Shown here: positions 35,869-44,912 of the stretch, in pieces
Layout of the letters: every line of letters begins with the position of its first letter
Numbering within the stretch: position 1 is the first letter of the stretch
NCBI GenBank assembly: GCA_903904835.1
Contig: CAIVEI010000133.1
Coordinates: 41,816-105,815 of the forward strand
Reading direction: 5' to 3'
Length of the DNA: 64,000 nucleotides
From: an uncultured Schlesneria sp.
GTDB lineage: Bacteria; Planctomycetota; Planctomycetia; Planctomycetales; Planctomycetaceae
Notes under the pieces: generated by a model
The model's database searches: none
What the model saw: only the letters and a program-made list of their open reading frames with translations
What the model was told of the DNA's origin: nothing
Position numbers and translations under genes: made by a program

Positions 35869-35963
35869 ACTTTTGAACGAAAAGCGAAGAGTCCGTGGGC
35901 TTTCGCCGTTCGGCTCACCAGGATCTGTGCCGATTCGCTGGAATTTCTCGCAACCGGGGCAAT

Positions 35964-36728
35964 TCATTTTTGCAACGCTTGAACCGTAATGCCGACACCG
36001 TCGAGTGCAGATCGAATTTGTTTCGCGAATAGCAGTGCGTTCGGACCGTCACCATGAATGCAAATTGTTTCCGCTTTAACTGACACGTCGGTCCCCTGAC
36101 GTGACCGAACGGTCCCGGCCTGTAGCATACCGATCACCTGACGAACAGCGAGTTCGTGATCAGTAATTACTGAATTTGCCCGATCACGCGGGGTAAGACT
36201 ACCATCGTCCTCATAGGTTCGGTCAGCAAATACTTCGCTTGCCGTTTGAAGTCCGAAAGCTTTTCCTGCCTCAATTAGTTGGCTACCAGATTGACCGACC
36301 AGAATCAGTTCCGGATTGACGCGATAGATCGCTTCGGCAATTGCTTTTGCCAGTAAGATGTCCCGAGCTGCCATGTTGTAGAGAGCGCCGTGCGGTTTCA
36401 CGTGCCGCATCGTCCCCCCTTCCGCCCTGACAAACGCATCTAATGCACCGATCTGATAGACGATGATGTCTTGTGCCTCCTGAGGCGAAATCTTCATCAA
36501 CCGGCGACCGAAACCACCCAGGTCGGGCAGACCTGGGTGAGCACCGATGGCAACCCCTTTTTCCAATGCCAGCCTGACAGTGACTCGCATCGTTGCGGGA
36601 TCGCCTGCGTGAAAGCCACAAGCGATGTTCGCACTCGTGACATAATCGAGGATGTCCGCATCGCAGCCGAGTTTGTAGGCTCCAAAACTTTCGCCGACGT
36701 CACAATTCAAGTCAGTCGTATGGGGCAT
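35964..36728 (-). CDS. pxpA: 5-oxoprolinase subunit A (LamB/YcsF family)
   Basis: A 254-residue protein with the LamB/YcsF signature start [44 protein letters not shown], then [19 protein letters not shown] and [10 protein letters not shown], all typical of PxpA. PxpA together with PxpB and PxpC hydrolyses 5-oxoproline to glutamate using ATP. Last gene of the pxpB-pxpC-pxpA run, starting 3 bases after pxpC. Complete length. It converges on the esterase gene. Confidence 0.95.
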   Translation of the reverse strand: MPHTTDLNCDVGESFGAYKLGCDADILDYVTSANIACGFHAGDPATMRVTVRLALEKGVAIGAHPGLPDLGGFGRRLMKISPQEAQDIIVYQIGALDAFVRAEGGTMRHVKPHGALYNMAARDILLAKAIAEAIYRVNPELILVGQSGSQLIEAGKAFGLQTASEVFADRTYEDDGSLTPRDRANSVITDHELAVRQVIGMLQAGTVRSRQGTDVSVKAETICIHGDGPNALLFAKQIRSALDGVGITVQALQK

Positions 36729-36731
36729 GGG

Positions 36732-37742
36732 TTACTGCTTCTCGATATTCATTTGAGCGATACCACATCCAAGTCGTTGAATGATGGACTCACGAGAACG
36801 GTATAACTCCTGGGCTCCTTCGACGGAAATGGTCAGAAACCGAATTTGTGCACCCGGTTTGAGTTGAGCTAAAACGGGAATGTCGACCGTCGCGACCTGG
36901 GCAATCTTTGCATATCCCCCCGTTGTTGGACGATCTGCCATCAAAATGATCGGCTGACCTTCGGGGGGGACCTGGATCGTTCCCACCGTCACCGCTTCTG
37001 AGACCAATTCGCGTGGCTGAATAAATCGCAGCGTCGGACCGGCGAGTCGATATCCCATACGATCTGATTGTTTCGTGACGCGAAACGGTTCGGAAACAAA
37101 TGCTTCGCGGCTTTCATCGTCGAACCAATCGTTTTGGCCACCTGATATCACTCGAATCGTCGGATCATCTGCATATGTTGCCAAATCCAAGCCAGCAAAC
37201 CAAGTGGTCGCAACGAAGGGGCGTTCCGAATCCTTTTCGGACATTCGTTTCAATTGCCGGGTGGCAAATCGCGATGCCGAACGAAGATGCAGGACGTCTC
37301 CAGTTTGAAGCGGACGGCCTTTAAAGCCACCCACACCGGCTCGTAAATACGTGCTGCGACTTTGCATCACGAGCGGAACGTCAAAACCTCCGGCGACGGA
37401 CATGTAAGCTCGACTCCCACGAATCGGCGAACCAAATTCCAAGAGACTTCCTTGTTTGACAAATATGGGTCGCCAAAGAGGAACTCTCTGTCCGTCAATG
37501 ACTGCTGATAAATCAGCCCCGGTGATTGCGATCAGCGTATCGCGTTCAAATAACAGGGCTGGTCCTGACAGCGTGATTTCGAGAGCCGCCTCATGCTGCT
37601 CGTTCCCGACAAGAAGGTTACTGATTCGCAGTGCCAAAGGGTCCATGGCACCGCTGACAATCACGCCGTACTGCTGCAATCCATATCGTCCCAGGTCCTG
37701 AATCGTCGTCAGAAGTCCAGGACGATTAACTCGGATACTCAT
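36732..37742 (-). CDS. pxpC: 5-oxoprolinase subunit C (biotin-dependent carboxylase-like)
   Basis: A 336-residue protein with the PxpC/KipA pattern: MSIRVNRPGLLTTIQDLGRYGLQQYGVIVSGAMDP at the start, NEQHEAALEITLSGPALLF, the SVAGGFDVPLVMQSRSTYLRAGVGGFKGRPLQ region and ILMADRPTTGGYAKIAQV near the C-terminus. It forms the 5-oxoprolinase complex with PxpB, and PxpA completes the activity. It overlaps pxpB by 4 bases, so the two are translationally coupled; it is followed 3 bases later by pxpA. Confidence 0.95.
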   Translation of the reverse strand: MSIRVNRPGLLTTIQDLGRYGLQQYGVIVSGAMDPLALRISNLLVGNEQHEAALEITLSGPALLFERDTLIAITGADLSAVIDGQRVPLWRPIFVKQGSLLEFGSPIRGSRAYMSVAGGFDVPLVMQSRSTYLRAGVGGFKGRPLQTGDVLHLRSASRFATRQLKRMSEKDSERPFVATTWFAGLDLATYADDPTIRVISGGQNDWFDDESREAFVSEPFRVTKQSDRMGYRLAGPTLRFIQPRELVSEAVTVGTIQVPPEGQPIILMADRPTTGGYAKIAQVATVDIPVLAQLKPGAQIRFLTISVEGAQELYRSRESIIQRLGCGIAQMNIEKQ

Positions 37743-38455
37743 CGAGATTTTGCCCTCGATGAATTGTATTCCTCGATCGTGATCGGGCGAAACCTGACGA
37801 CGTCACCGGCACGCAGTCGCGTCGGTGGAATCTCCCGAGGACGAAACAATTCGATTGGTGTCCGACCGATCAACTGCCATCCGCCAGGTGTTTCGATCGG
37901 GTAAACGCCGGTTTGAGAGCCTGCGATTCCGACGGAGCCAACGGGGATCTGGAGGCGAGGTGAGTCTCGACGAGGAGCCGCAATCCGCTGGGACATTCCA
38001 CCGAGATAGGGAAACCCCGGCGCGAATCCGATCATATAGACAAGATAATCCGGGGTTGAGTGGATCTGGATGACATCCTCTGGCTTCAAGGAATTATGCC
38101 GTGCGACAAACTCCAGATCCGGTCCGAACTCACCGCCGTAACTGACCGGGATTTCTACGATCCTGGGATCGGCTTCTGGAGCTGCGGCAAGTTCGGCGAT
38201 GATCCCCCGTAATTCCTGGTCGAGATCGTGAAACGGTCGTTGTAAGGGATCGTAATAAATCGTCACGGTTGCGTAAGCTGGAACGTGCTCAATCATCCCT
38301 TGCAGGCAATGATGAGCAAAGTAGTTTTCCAGCGCTTGAACATTGTGATGAAGTTCACGATCAATCGTATCGCCGAATTTGACGACGATCGCGGCATCTC
38401 CCAGCGGCAGTATTTGAAACGATGCTGGTTTCCCCTTGATGACTGAAAAGGCCAT
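37739..38455 (-). CDS. pxpB: 5-oxoprolinase subunit B (KipI-like)
   Basis: A 238-residue protein with the PxpB/KipI pattern: LPLGDAAIVVKFGDTIDRELHHNVQALE at the start, HSTPDYLVYMIGFAPGFPYLGGM in the middle and GVYPIETPGGWQLIGRTPIELF at the end. It partners with PxpC; in Bacillus the homologue also modulates the KinA sporulation kinase, which does not apply here. It is first of the pxp run and starts at a clear ATG; a divergent or separate promoter should lie in the short gap to 38622. Confidence 0.94.
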   Translation of the reverse strand: MAFSVIKGKPASFQILPLGDAAIVVKFGDTIDRELHHNVQALENYFAHHCLQGMIEHVPAYATVTIYYDPLQRPFHDLDQELRGIIAELAAAPEADPRIVEIPVSYGGEFGPDLEFVARHNSLKPEDVIQIHSTPDYLVYMIGFAPGFPYLGGMSQRIAAPRRDSPRLQIPVGSVGIAGSQTGVYPIETPGGWQLIGRTPIELFRPREIPPTRLRAGDVVRFRPITIEEYNSSRAKSR

Positions 38456-38621
38456 GGCACACGACCAGTCGCTGAGGACACCCTCATTATAATGCCGATT
38501 GACGCATTGGTTGTTTTTTCAGCGGTTTGATTCTCGACGAATGCGAAGCTGGGCTTCAACGACACTCGTTACCAGGCAGGAGCCTGATAACGAGATTTCA
38601 CGAGTCTGTCACATTAAGTAA

Positions 38622-41600
38622 TCAGTTGCCCCGATTACGGCCGCGTCCACCACCGAAGCCGCCTCCACCATTACCGCCACCACCACCACCACCAGGGAAA
38701 CCACCGCCCGGTTGTCCGCCACCACCAAAGCCTCCGGCAGGTTGTCCAAAGCCAGGCTGCCCAAAACCGGGCTGACCTCCTGGTTGTTGCCCCATCCGTT
38801 GCATGAGATTGGCGTCTTGCGTTTGAGTCGGGTTTCCCGGTGCATTCGGCGTATTCGCCGGATCGCCTGGTTTTTGTCGCGATCTGGAACGGGTGGTACT
38901 GACGGTGATCTTAGGAATGAGAGAAGACAGTGTGGATTGTACCACCATTGGATCGGCGGTTTGCAATGGCACAATCCGAACTGAACGGCGGGCTTCTTTC
39001 GCTCGCAGATCGACGTTTTTGACAACGTCTTCAACTCGCTTAAACATCGAGTTATTGCAATAAACAGTCAATTGGCTCGTACGTCGGTCAACCCCTACGG
39101 TTAATTCAGGGCCTTGCGCCTTTTTATTTCCGGTATTGCCACCGCGATTTCCGCCCCCCATCATCATAGCCAGTGGGTTGAATCCCTGTTGACCCTGTTG
39201 CTGTTGCTCAGGCGTCATCGCCTCTTTAAAGAGGCTGTCAATAATTTCCTTGACGTCGTCGATGTCGGCAAATTCAACCGGGATTGTTCGTATTTGACGG
39301 TCTCTAAGCGATTGAGGAAGTTCACTGGCATCGAGCAGTTCAAGCATGTATTCAACATCGCGAATGACGTCTGGTGGACCAGTTACGAATAACGCGTTTG
39401 AGCGAACGTCCGTGATGATCCTCAAATTCTGAGCACCACCGAGCGTTTGATTGAGTCCCGTGGCATTCAACATACCAGATCCAAATCTCGAAAACGTGCT
39501 TGTGAAACCTCCAAACAGGCTGTCGCTTGAAGTTGGTGACGCAGTGACGGAGCTTTGGGGAAACAGCCGTTCTATCATTTGCGCTGTTTCTGTCGCATCG
39601 GCAGTCTTCAAATAGAAGACCGTCCATCGCGTACGCTGAGGCATGCCATCGACGAGAGTCGTGATCAGGTCTTCTAATTCGTCGAGGGACTGGCTGTCGG
39701 GTCCTACGAGAATCAATTCATTTCCCATCACCGTCACGCCAATCGACGAGTCTGCGTCCTCTTTCGCGACGTCGCCCGTCGGCTTGTTTTTCGCCGCTCG
39801 AGGCTGTTCAAGCTTCTTCTTTGTCACTGGACCAGACGAATCTTCTTCAACGTTGTCTTTCAACGATTCTTCGGCATTGGGTTGATCATCGGAAGGCGAG
39901 TCGGCAACTTCTTCCTGACTGATTTGCTTCACTGGTACGATTCGAAAAGCCTTTTGATCGGGAAGAGGCCTGGGTATCAATTGCGTTGTTGCCGGGCGAG
40001 ACGTTGGTCGAGGCAACAAGGTTCGAGACCTCGGCTGCTCGCGTTCAGGTTCGACAAAGTCGTCATTCGATTCCTTCTGTTTCGGAGCAGACTTGGTGGA
40101 ACGTTGTGACGGCTCGTTATCGCTTGAGTCAGAAGTATCTTCAGGAGCAACAGCGCTCGGGACCCGTCGGTCTTTGATCGGACTTGGCTGAGACGGGACG
40201 ACAACTCGAATTGGACTGCGTCCCGATGACTTCCAGGCTCGTTGAACCATTCCCATGATCTCATCAGGATCTTGGTTGCGGAGATTCATATGCCGTAGTG
40301 TTCCGCGGTCTTCGCGGGCGACAGGATCATTATTATCCGGATCGGAAAATTGAGTTTCGCCAAGACTTCGCAGCAGGTCTTTGACTTGCAGCAGTTGATC
40401 GGCGGTGCCACGGACCATAATTCGTCGTCCATTGGCATCTGGCTCGATTGACGGTGCCCGTACGGCATCGTTGAGGAACAGGTTCTTCAACGAATTTGTT
40501 ACCTGCAGGGGATCGAGTTTTGTCAGTTTGAGGACCGCGACTGAACCGCTGGCTTCTCCCGAGAATTCTTTAATGTATTTTTCAACCTGCTTGTGCTCTT
40601 CCTCGGTCCCTTGAATAAAAACCTTTCCTGAACGGGCGTCATCACCGACGACGACTCCAGGCATAAGATTATTCAGTGTGCGCGAGACGGAGGTTGAATC
40701 TCCACCGCGAACGATATACGACTTGGAAATCAATGGATTATTCTTCATTTCCAAGGTGTTGCCTGCAGAATCGCGGTCGGTATCGAGCGATTTAACGACT
40801 TCCTCTACGACCTTGAGTAACGTTGACGAGGCTGTCACCAGAAGGTGATTTGTTCGCCCATCCGCCGTCACCTGGATTTTTCCAAGATATTGTGACTGTG
40901 ATCCGGGTGTCGTTGGAGCAGGCTGCCCGCCACCGCCCCCTTGGGGTCCACCGCCGCCGCCTGGAAATCCACCACCGCCGCCTGGAAATCCACCGCCGCC
41001 ACCACCAGGAAATCCGCCACCCCCGCCGAAACCGCCCCCACCAAATCCTCCACCACCTCGACCTCCAAATCCCTGGAAACCCTGGTTTCCGGCGGTTGAT
41101 GTCGTAATTGGCGGATTCAGGCCAAAGAGCCTTCGAACCGTGCGTTCGGCATCGGCTGCGGTGATGTGTTTCAGAGCGATCGCTTTAAACGCTGTCTCTC
41201 GGGTGTCGATTGGAGTCCCCGTTTTCATCAGTTGATAGACTCGCAGCAGATTACTGCCCGTATCAACAAGAACGAGCGAATTGGTACTTTTGAGAGCCGA
41301 AACCTTTCCCTGTGGACCAAGCAACTCTTTCACTTCGGAAACCACTTTTTCAGCATCGAGCTTTTCCAACGGAAGAATCAGGCTCAAGAGTTCGTTCTTG
41401 CCTCGAAGTGGTAGTTCGGTGACAGTCACGTTCGGGATGACATTTGCGGGAATCGGGTTATCGATGCTGAGGCAAACCAGGAATCGATCGCGACGAATAA
41501 GTGCGTATCCCTTCGTGAGCAGATAGCCGTTCAGAATATCCATCGCCTCGGTCATCGTGTACTGCTTGTTGTCGTAGTAGTTGAAGGTTCCGGGGGGGAT

Positions 41601-42329
41601 ATCGTTCAAATCGAGCGTTAAATTGTTGGCGTCGGCGAACAGTTTCAGCACATCGGCCCAGGGTGCATAACGAAACTCGAAAGAGAGTACAGGGTCCTCG
41701 TCGTCGTAACTGCCTGCCTCGACCTTTTTTGAATCGACATCGTTTTTTGAATCCGATTCCTGTTTGATTTCATCTGCATCATTCTTTTCTGCGGCTAAGC
41801 GCGCTGCGACCTCTCCGAAGGACACAACGGCCTTTGCTCCTTCTGGCGGCTTTTCGTCAATAATCGCTCCACGAAACGCTGGTTGGGCATTTTCTGTGCG
41901 GACGACACCACCGGGTGGACTGGAAGGACTTCCGGCTGGGGCAACACTTGCCTGTGCTGCATCCTTAATCTTTTCCCAGGTCAATTTCTGCTCGGCGTTG
42001 AGCACCTTGACTGCCGCTTCGTCGTTTTCTTTTCTCGCTTTTTCGGCTTCATCAGGGCTCATTCCTCGAAATCGAAACGAGGATCTACGGATTTCTTCAA
42101 GCTGAGTCGTTTGCTCCTTCGAAAGGCTCAATTTTTCAGCGGTTTCCGGGTTTCTGTAGGCGCTTAATAGATTGGTTGGGTCGTCCCTCATGCCTCGCCG
42201 GTCACCTCGATCACCCCTGTCACCTCGACCTGGAGGTTGCGACCAGACGATGTCACTAAACAGTAGACCGAATACAACAATCAGACCTAGTGTCCCGCGT
42301 AAATCTCGTGACCAACTAGTGGTTCGCAT
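38622..42329 (-). CDS. Large stack of secretin N-type domains without a secretin barrel
   Basis: A roughly 1235-residue exported protein (signal peptide MRTTSWSRDLRGTLGLIVVFGLLFSDIVW). Residues about 50-130 resemble CpxP-like helical repeats (LSLSKEQTTQLEEIRR). From about 205 there are several secretin short-domain units (STN/N1 type: WADVLKLFADANNLTLDL; NVTVTELPLRGKNELLSLILPLEKLDAEKVVSEVKELLG; ADAERTVRRLF; TSVSRTLNNLMPGVVVG; ATETAQMIERLFPQ; DIDDVKEIIDSLFKEA; DPMVVQSTLSSLIPKI). A Gly-rich loop (415-470) interrupts one unit, a Ser/Pro-rich linker spans about 700-855, and a Gly-rich tail ends the protein. The conserved C-terminal secretin barrel motif (VPILGDIPILG-type) is not present. GGGAA precedes the chosen ATG. 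Confidence 0.85.
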   Translation of the reverse strand: MRTTSWSRDLRGTLGLIVVFGLLFSDIVWSQPPGRGDRGDRGDRRGMRDDPTNLLSAYRNPETAEKLSLSKEQTTQLEEIRRSSFRFRGMSPDEAEKARKENDEAAVKVLNAEQKLTWEKIKDAAQASVAPAGSPSSPPGGVVRTENAQPAFRGAIIDEKPPEGAKAVVSFGEVAARLAAEKNDADEIKQESDSKNDVDSKKVEAGSYDDEDPVLSFEFRYAPWADVLKLFADANNLTLDLNDIPPGTFNYYDNKQYTMTEAMDILNGYLLTKGYALIRRDRFLVCLSIDNPIPANVIPNVTVTELPLRGKNELLSLILPLEKLDAEKVVSEVKELLGPQGKVSALKSTNSLVLVDTGSNLLRVYQLMKTGTPIDTRETAFKAIALKHITAADAERTVRRLFGLNPPITTSTAGNQGFQGFGGRGGGGFGGGGFGGGGGFPGGGGGGFPGGGGGFPGGGGGPQGGGGGQPAPTTPGSQSQYLGKIQVTADGRTNHLLVTASSTLLKVVEEVVKSLDTDRDSAGNTLEMKNNPLISKSYIVRGGDSTSVSRTLNNLMPGVVVGDDARSGKVFIQGTEEEHKQVEKYIKEFSGEASGSVAVLKLTKLDPLQVTNSLKNLFLNDAVRAPSIEPDANGRRIMVRGTADQLLQVKDLLRSLGETQFSDPDNNDPVAREDRGTLRHMNLRNQDPDEIMGMVQRAWKSSGRSPIRVVVPSQPSPIKDRRVPSAVAPEDTSDSSDNEPSQRSTKSAPKQKESNDDFVEPEREQPRSRTLLPRPTSRPATTQLIPRPLPDQKAFRIVPVKQISQEEVADSPSDDQPNAEESLKDNVEEDSSGPVTKKKLEQPRAAKNKPTGDVAKEDADSSIGVTVMGNELILVGPDSQSLDELEDLITTLVDGMPQRTRWTVFYLKTADATETAQMIERLFPQSSVTASPTSSDSLFGGFTSTFSRFGSGMLNATGLNQTLGGAQNLRIITDVRSNALFVTGPPDVIRDVEYMLELLDASELPQSLRDRQIRTIPVEFADIDDVKEIIDSLFKEAMTPEQQQQGQQGFNPLAMMMGGGNRGGNTGNKKAQGPELTVGVDRRTSQLTVYCNNSMFKRVEDVVKNVDLRAKEARRSVRIVPLQTADPMVVQSTLSSLIPKITVSTTRSRSRQKPGDPANTPNAPGNPTQTQDANLMQRMGQQPGGQPGFGQPGFGQPAGGFGGGGQPGGGFPGGGGGGGNGGGGFGGGRGRNRGN

Positions 42330-43210
42330 TTTCAGTTCCCTACGGTCGAGCGTACTCGTATTTCGATCCTTCATGATCCCTATACAATTAACGGTTGGAA
42401 CCCGCTGAAACATCGGTATCCGTGATGTCGTCGATAAAGTCGATGCTACAAGGCGCCCCGTGCATGAACAAGATGAATGAGCGTGACGATCGTAGCGTGT
42501 TTTGAACAAGACTTTACGAATTCAGGTTCGTTTCATGTAAATCTGCTTCAGTTCCCTCTGATTCCCTCGAACGGCAAGTTCCGTGATCAATTAACGGGTA
42601 TCACACGTGTTTTTTTCGTTGACCCCTGTTTTCGATGTCCTAACAGAAATCGCGGTAATTTCGGTAAACCAACGCGAGTTTTCCGAGAAACTGCGTCGAC
42701 TTGTCAGTCCCGATGATGCTCACATGACAGAATGGAGAGTTCTTGGACAAAACGTGTCAAGAGCGAATCCTGAAAAGACGATTCAAATAGCTAGACGGTT
42801 TGCAACGATGCGAACGACCACACGAGGGATGGCGATTGATCCCGAATGTGCGACTCGCACGGTGAAAACGTCTGGGGGGCAGGACAATCAGGGTTTTCTC
42901 AACACAGAGCCAAAGACTCTGCAAAGGCGAACACATATTACCCGCCCTCCACGGGCACTTCGACCAAGGGATCAAGTCGTAGTGCCCGCCGATGCCCGAC
43001 GCGTAAAGACTGTCGGACGACGATCCGAGTCTTGCATTCACTCAAGACACGGATTGCCGACCGAAAGACACCGACTCCGAGCAATCGGCGGTTTCCCTGC
43101 CAAGTGTTAAAGCAAGGCATGGAAACCTCGTCAACACGTTTGAGGGTGAAGATCCGGAGGGTCGCGACGCCCTTCTGTGTGAGCAAAATCTAGTGATTGG
43201 AGAGCCCGCG
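42330..43210. other. Long intergenic region or leader
   Basis: About 880 bases between divergent genes. It should hold the promoter of the secretin-like gene at its left end and of the HTH-receiver gene at its right end. The stretch from about 42760 to 43200 has no long hairpin, is somewhat purine-rich, and the ORFs in it (42607-43110, 42846-43193 and their antisense) overlap one another in different frames without ribosome binding sites; none is supported. Confidence 0.5.
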
Positions 43211-43783
43211 ATGAGAACGATCTTCACTACTGGACAGGTAGCAAAGATCTGCAAGGTTGCACCCCGCACAGTGAGCAAATGGTTCGACTCCGGCCGTCTG
43301 CGCGGTTACCGCATTCCCGGATCACAGGACCGTCGCATCCCACGCGAGCACTTGATTCGGTTCCTTAAGGAACACGGGATGCCCTTAGGCGAACTGGAAG
43401 ACGAAGCGATGGGCAAGTTGCTCCTCGTCGGAGTTGACCAGAACGTCCGAGGTCAGATTCTCGACCTGATGCCTCCCATGGATTACAAAATTGAATCCGC
43501 GGCGAGTGGCTTTGAAGCCGGCATTCAGGCAGAATCACTGCATCCGGACTGCGTGGTAATCGACTTCGGCATGGGACGACACGAGGCAACGTTGATAGCG
43601 CTCAATTTGCGCAAAAACAACGAATACGCCGACGCCGTGCTTGTGGCGCTGCTGAGCGATGATGACACGGCCAGCGGTTTTGACCGCACCCCGTTCAACG
43701 AGACCTTCCGGAAACCATTCGACTCAGCTCTGCTGGCCGAACGAATCCGGACCCTCGTCGGTCGGAAAAAACAATTGGCCTGA
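43211..43783 (+). CDS. Helix-turn-helix domain fused to a receiver domain
   Basis: About 190 residues. Residues 1-60 form an excisionase/MerR-like winged helix (TTGQVAKICKVAPRTVSKWFDSGRLRGYRIPGS..RRIPREHLIRFLKEHGMP). Residues 70-190 form a response-regulator receiver: LLLVGVDQNVRGQIL with an acidic residue, CVVIDFGMGR with the phospho-acceptor Asp, and the Thr/Lys end ALLSDDDTAS and FRKPFDSALLAERI. The order HTH-receiver is the reverse of most two-component regulators. No kinase gene adjoins. GGAGAG lies ahead of the ATG at 43211. A strong terminator follows. Such proteins are common in Planctomycetes; the target is unknown. Confidence 0.85.
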   Translation: MRTIFTTGQVAKICKVAPRTVSKWFDSGRLRGYRIPGSQDRRIPREHLIRFLKEHGMPLGELEDEAMGKLLLVGVDQNVRGQILDLMPPMDYKIESAASGFEAGIQAESLHPDCVVIDFGMGRHEATLIALNLRKNNEYADAVLVALLSDDDTASGFDRTPFNETFRKPFDSALLAERIRTLVGRKKQLA

Positions 43784-43865
43784 AGAACATAGATGAATCG
43801 TCCGGAGAACGATCTGTTGTGACCAGGGACGGGTTGCCAGCAGGTTCGCGTTACCAGACTGATGA

Positions 43866-43902
43866 GCGGCAGGCGTCGATGATCGACACCTGCCGCTTTT
43901 TT
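43866..43902 (+). terminator. Rho-independent terminator after the HTH-receiver gene
   Basis: GCGGCAGGCGTCGAT (43866-43880) pairs with ATCGACACCTGCCGC (43882-43896), a 15-bp stem with one mismatch, followed by TTTTTT. It is 83 bases after the stop of the upstream gene. Confidence 0.85.
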
Positions 43903-43914
43903 CGTTTTTGTGCG

Positions 43915-43978
43915 AAGAATGGAACTGATAGGACATATGGGACTTATGGGTCGAATATGTCCTATCGGTCCCATTCTT
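43915..43978. repeat. Long inverted repeat between convergent genes
   Basis: The 24-base arm at 43915-43938 (starts AAGAATGG, ends GACATAT) pairs with 43955-43978 at 22 of 24 positions, around a 16-base loop GGGACTTATGGGTCGA that repeats the TGGGAC word of the arm. It lies between the HTH-receiver terminator and the end of ribF. It may be a bidirectional terminator or a remnant of a repeat family. Confidence 0.7.
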
Positions 43979-43985
43979 ATGCGAT

Positions 43986-44912
43986 TTACACGTTGCCGAC
44001 GATTGACTGAATTTCGATTAGGTCTTTCTGCAACTGGGCCAGCAATTCATCAACCGATGTAAACCGGATGACATTTCGTATTTTCTGATGAAAGTCGACA
44101 TTCAACGATTTTCCGTAAAGATCGCCGTTGAAGTTCAAAATGTGGACTTCGACCTTTTTCGCCGCTTCACCAAACGTTGGATTTGGGCCGACATTAACCG
44201 CTGCACCATATTCGATTCCATCGATCGTTGTCGTTGCCGCGTAAACTCCTTCACCAGGGACAAGAGTTGTCGTTTCGGCAAGATTTGCCGTTGGAAATCC
44301 GAGTTTGCGGCCTCGCTCGGCACCGTGAACGACCTGCCCTGACAAACGATACTCATGGCCCAACAAGCGTGCTGATTCCTTGACATCTCCGGAATCGATG
44401 AGCGTTCGAATGACACTCGACGAAACCAGTTGATTATCCGCAATGACTGGTGGAATCACATCAAGCAAAATCTGATTCTTTAAGCAAAGTTCACGAAGAA
44501 CGGCGATGCTTCCTTCCCGGTTCTTGCCGAAGAAAAAATTAGGTCCCTCAACGAGACCCCGAGCTTGCAGTTCGGTTCGCACGATTGTGTGAAAAAATTC
44601 ATCCGCAGTGAGAGTGAGAAATCGCTGTGTGGTTGGAAGAACAATGACACAATCGACGCCGAATTTCTGAAGTAACTCGGCGCGATGCTCGATCGTTGTT
44701 AATCGGGGAGGGGCGGCATCGGGCCTCAACACCTCAATTGGATGTGGATCGAAGGTCAAAACGACGGCAGGAACCATGTTTTCCCGCGCACGACCGACAA
44801 GTGATGTCAACATGGCCTGATGACCACAATGAACCCCGTCGAAATTGCCGATCGAAACGAACCCACCGCGATAAAAGGACGGTGACTCAAACCCGCGTAG
44901 CAGCTTCATCAA
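43986..44912 (-). CDS. ribF: Bifunctional riboflavin kinase/FAD synthetase
   Basis: A 308-residue enzyme that phosphorylates riboflavin to FMN and adenylates it to FAD. The N-terminal nucleotidyltransferase domain has GNFDGVHCGHQAML; the C-terminal riboflavin kinase has GYEYRLSGQVVHGAERGRKLGFPTANL-like order, visible as LGHEYRLSGQVVHGAERG and KLGFPTANL with the kinase GEGVYAATTTI. Length is typical. It overlaps the FIST gene by 4 bases (the FIST stop and the ribF ATG share bases), so the two are likely one transcript with FIST first. Confidence 0.95.
   Translation of the reverse strand: MMKLLRGFESPSFYRGGFVSIGNFDGVHCGHQAMLTSLVGRARENMVPAVVLTFDPHPIEVLRPDAAPPRLTTIEHRAELLQKFGVDCVIVLPTTQRFLTLTADEFFHTIVRTELQARGLVEGPNFFFGKNREGSIAVLRELCLKNQILLDVIPPVIADNQLVSSSVIRTLIDSGDVKESARLLGHEYRLSGQVVHGAERGRKLGFPTANLAETTTLVPGEGVYAATTTIDGIEYGAAVNVGPNPTFGEAAKKVEVHILNFNGDLYGKSLNVDFHQKIRNVIRFTSVDELLAQLQKDLIEIQSIVGNV

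Noticed and set aside
42607..43193. Overlapping ORFs in the gap before the HTH-receiver gene
   Set aside because: Several frames on both strands overlap, none with a ribosome binding site or a recognisable domain.
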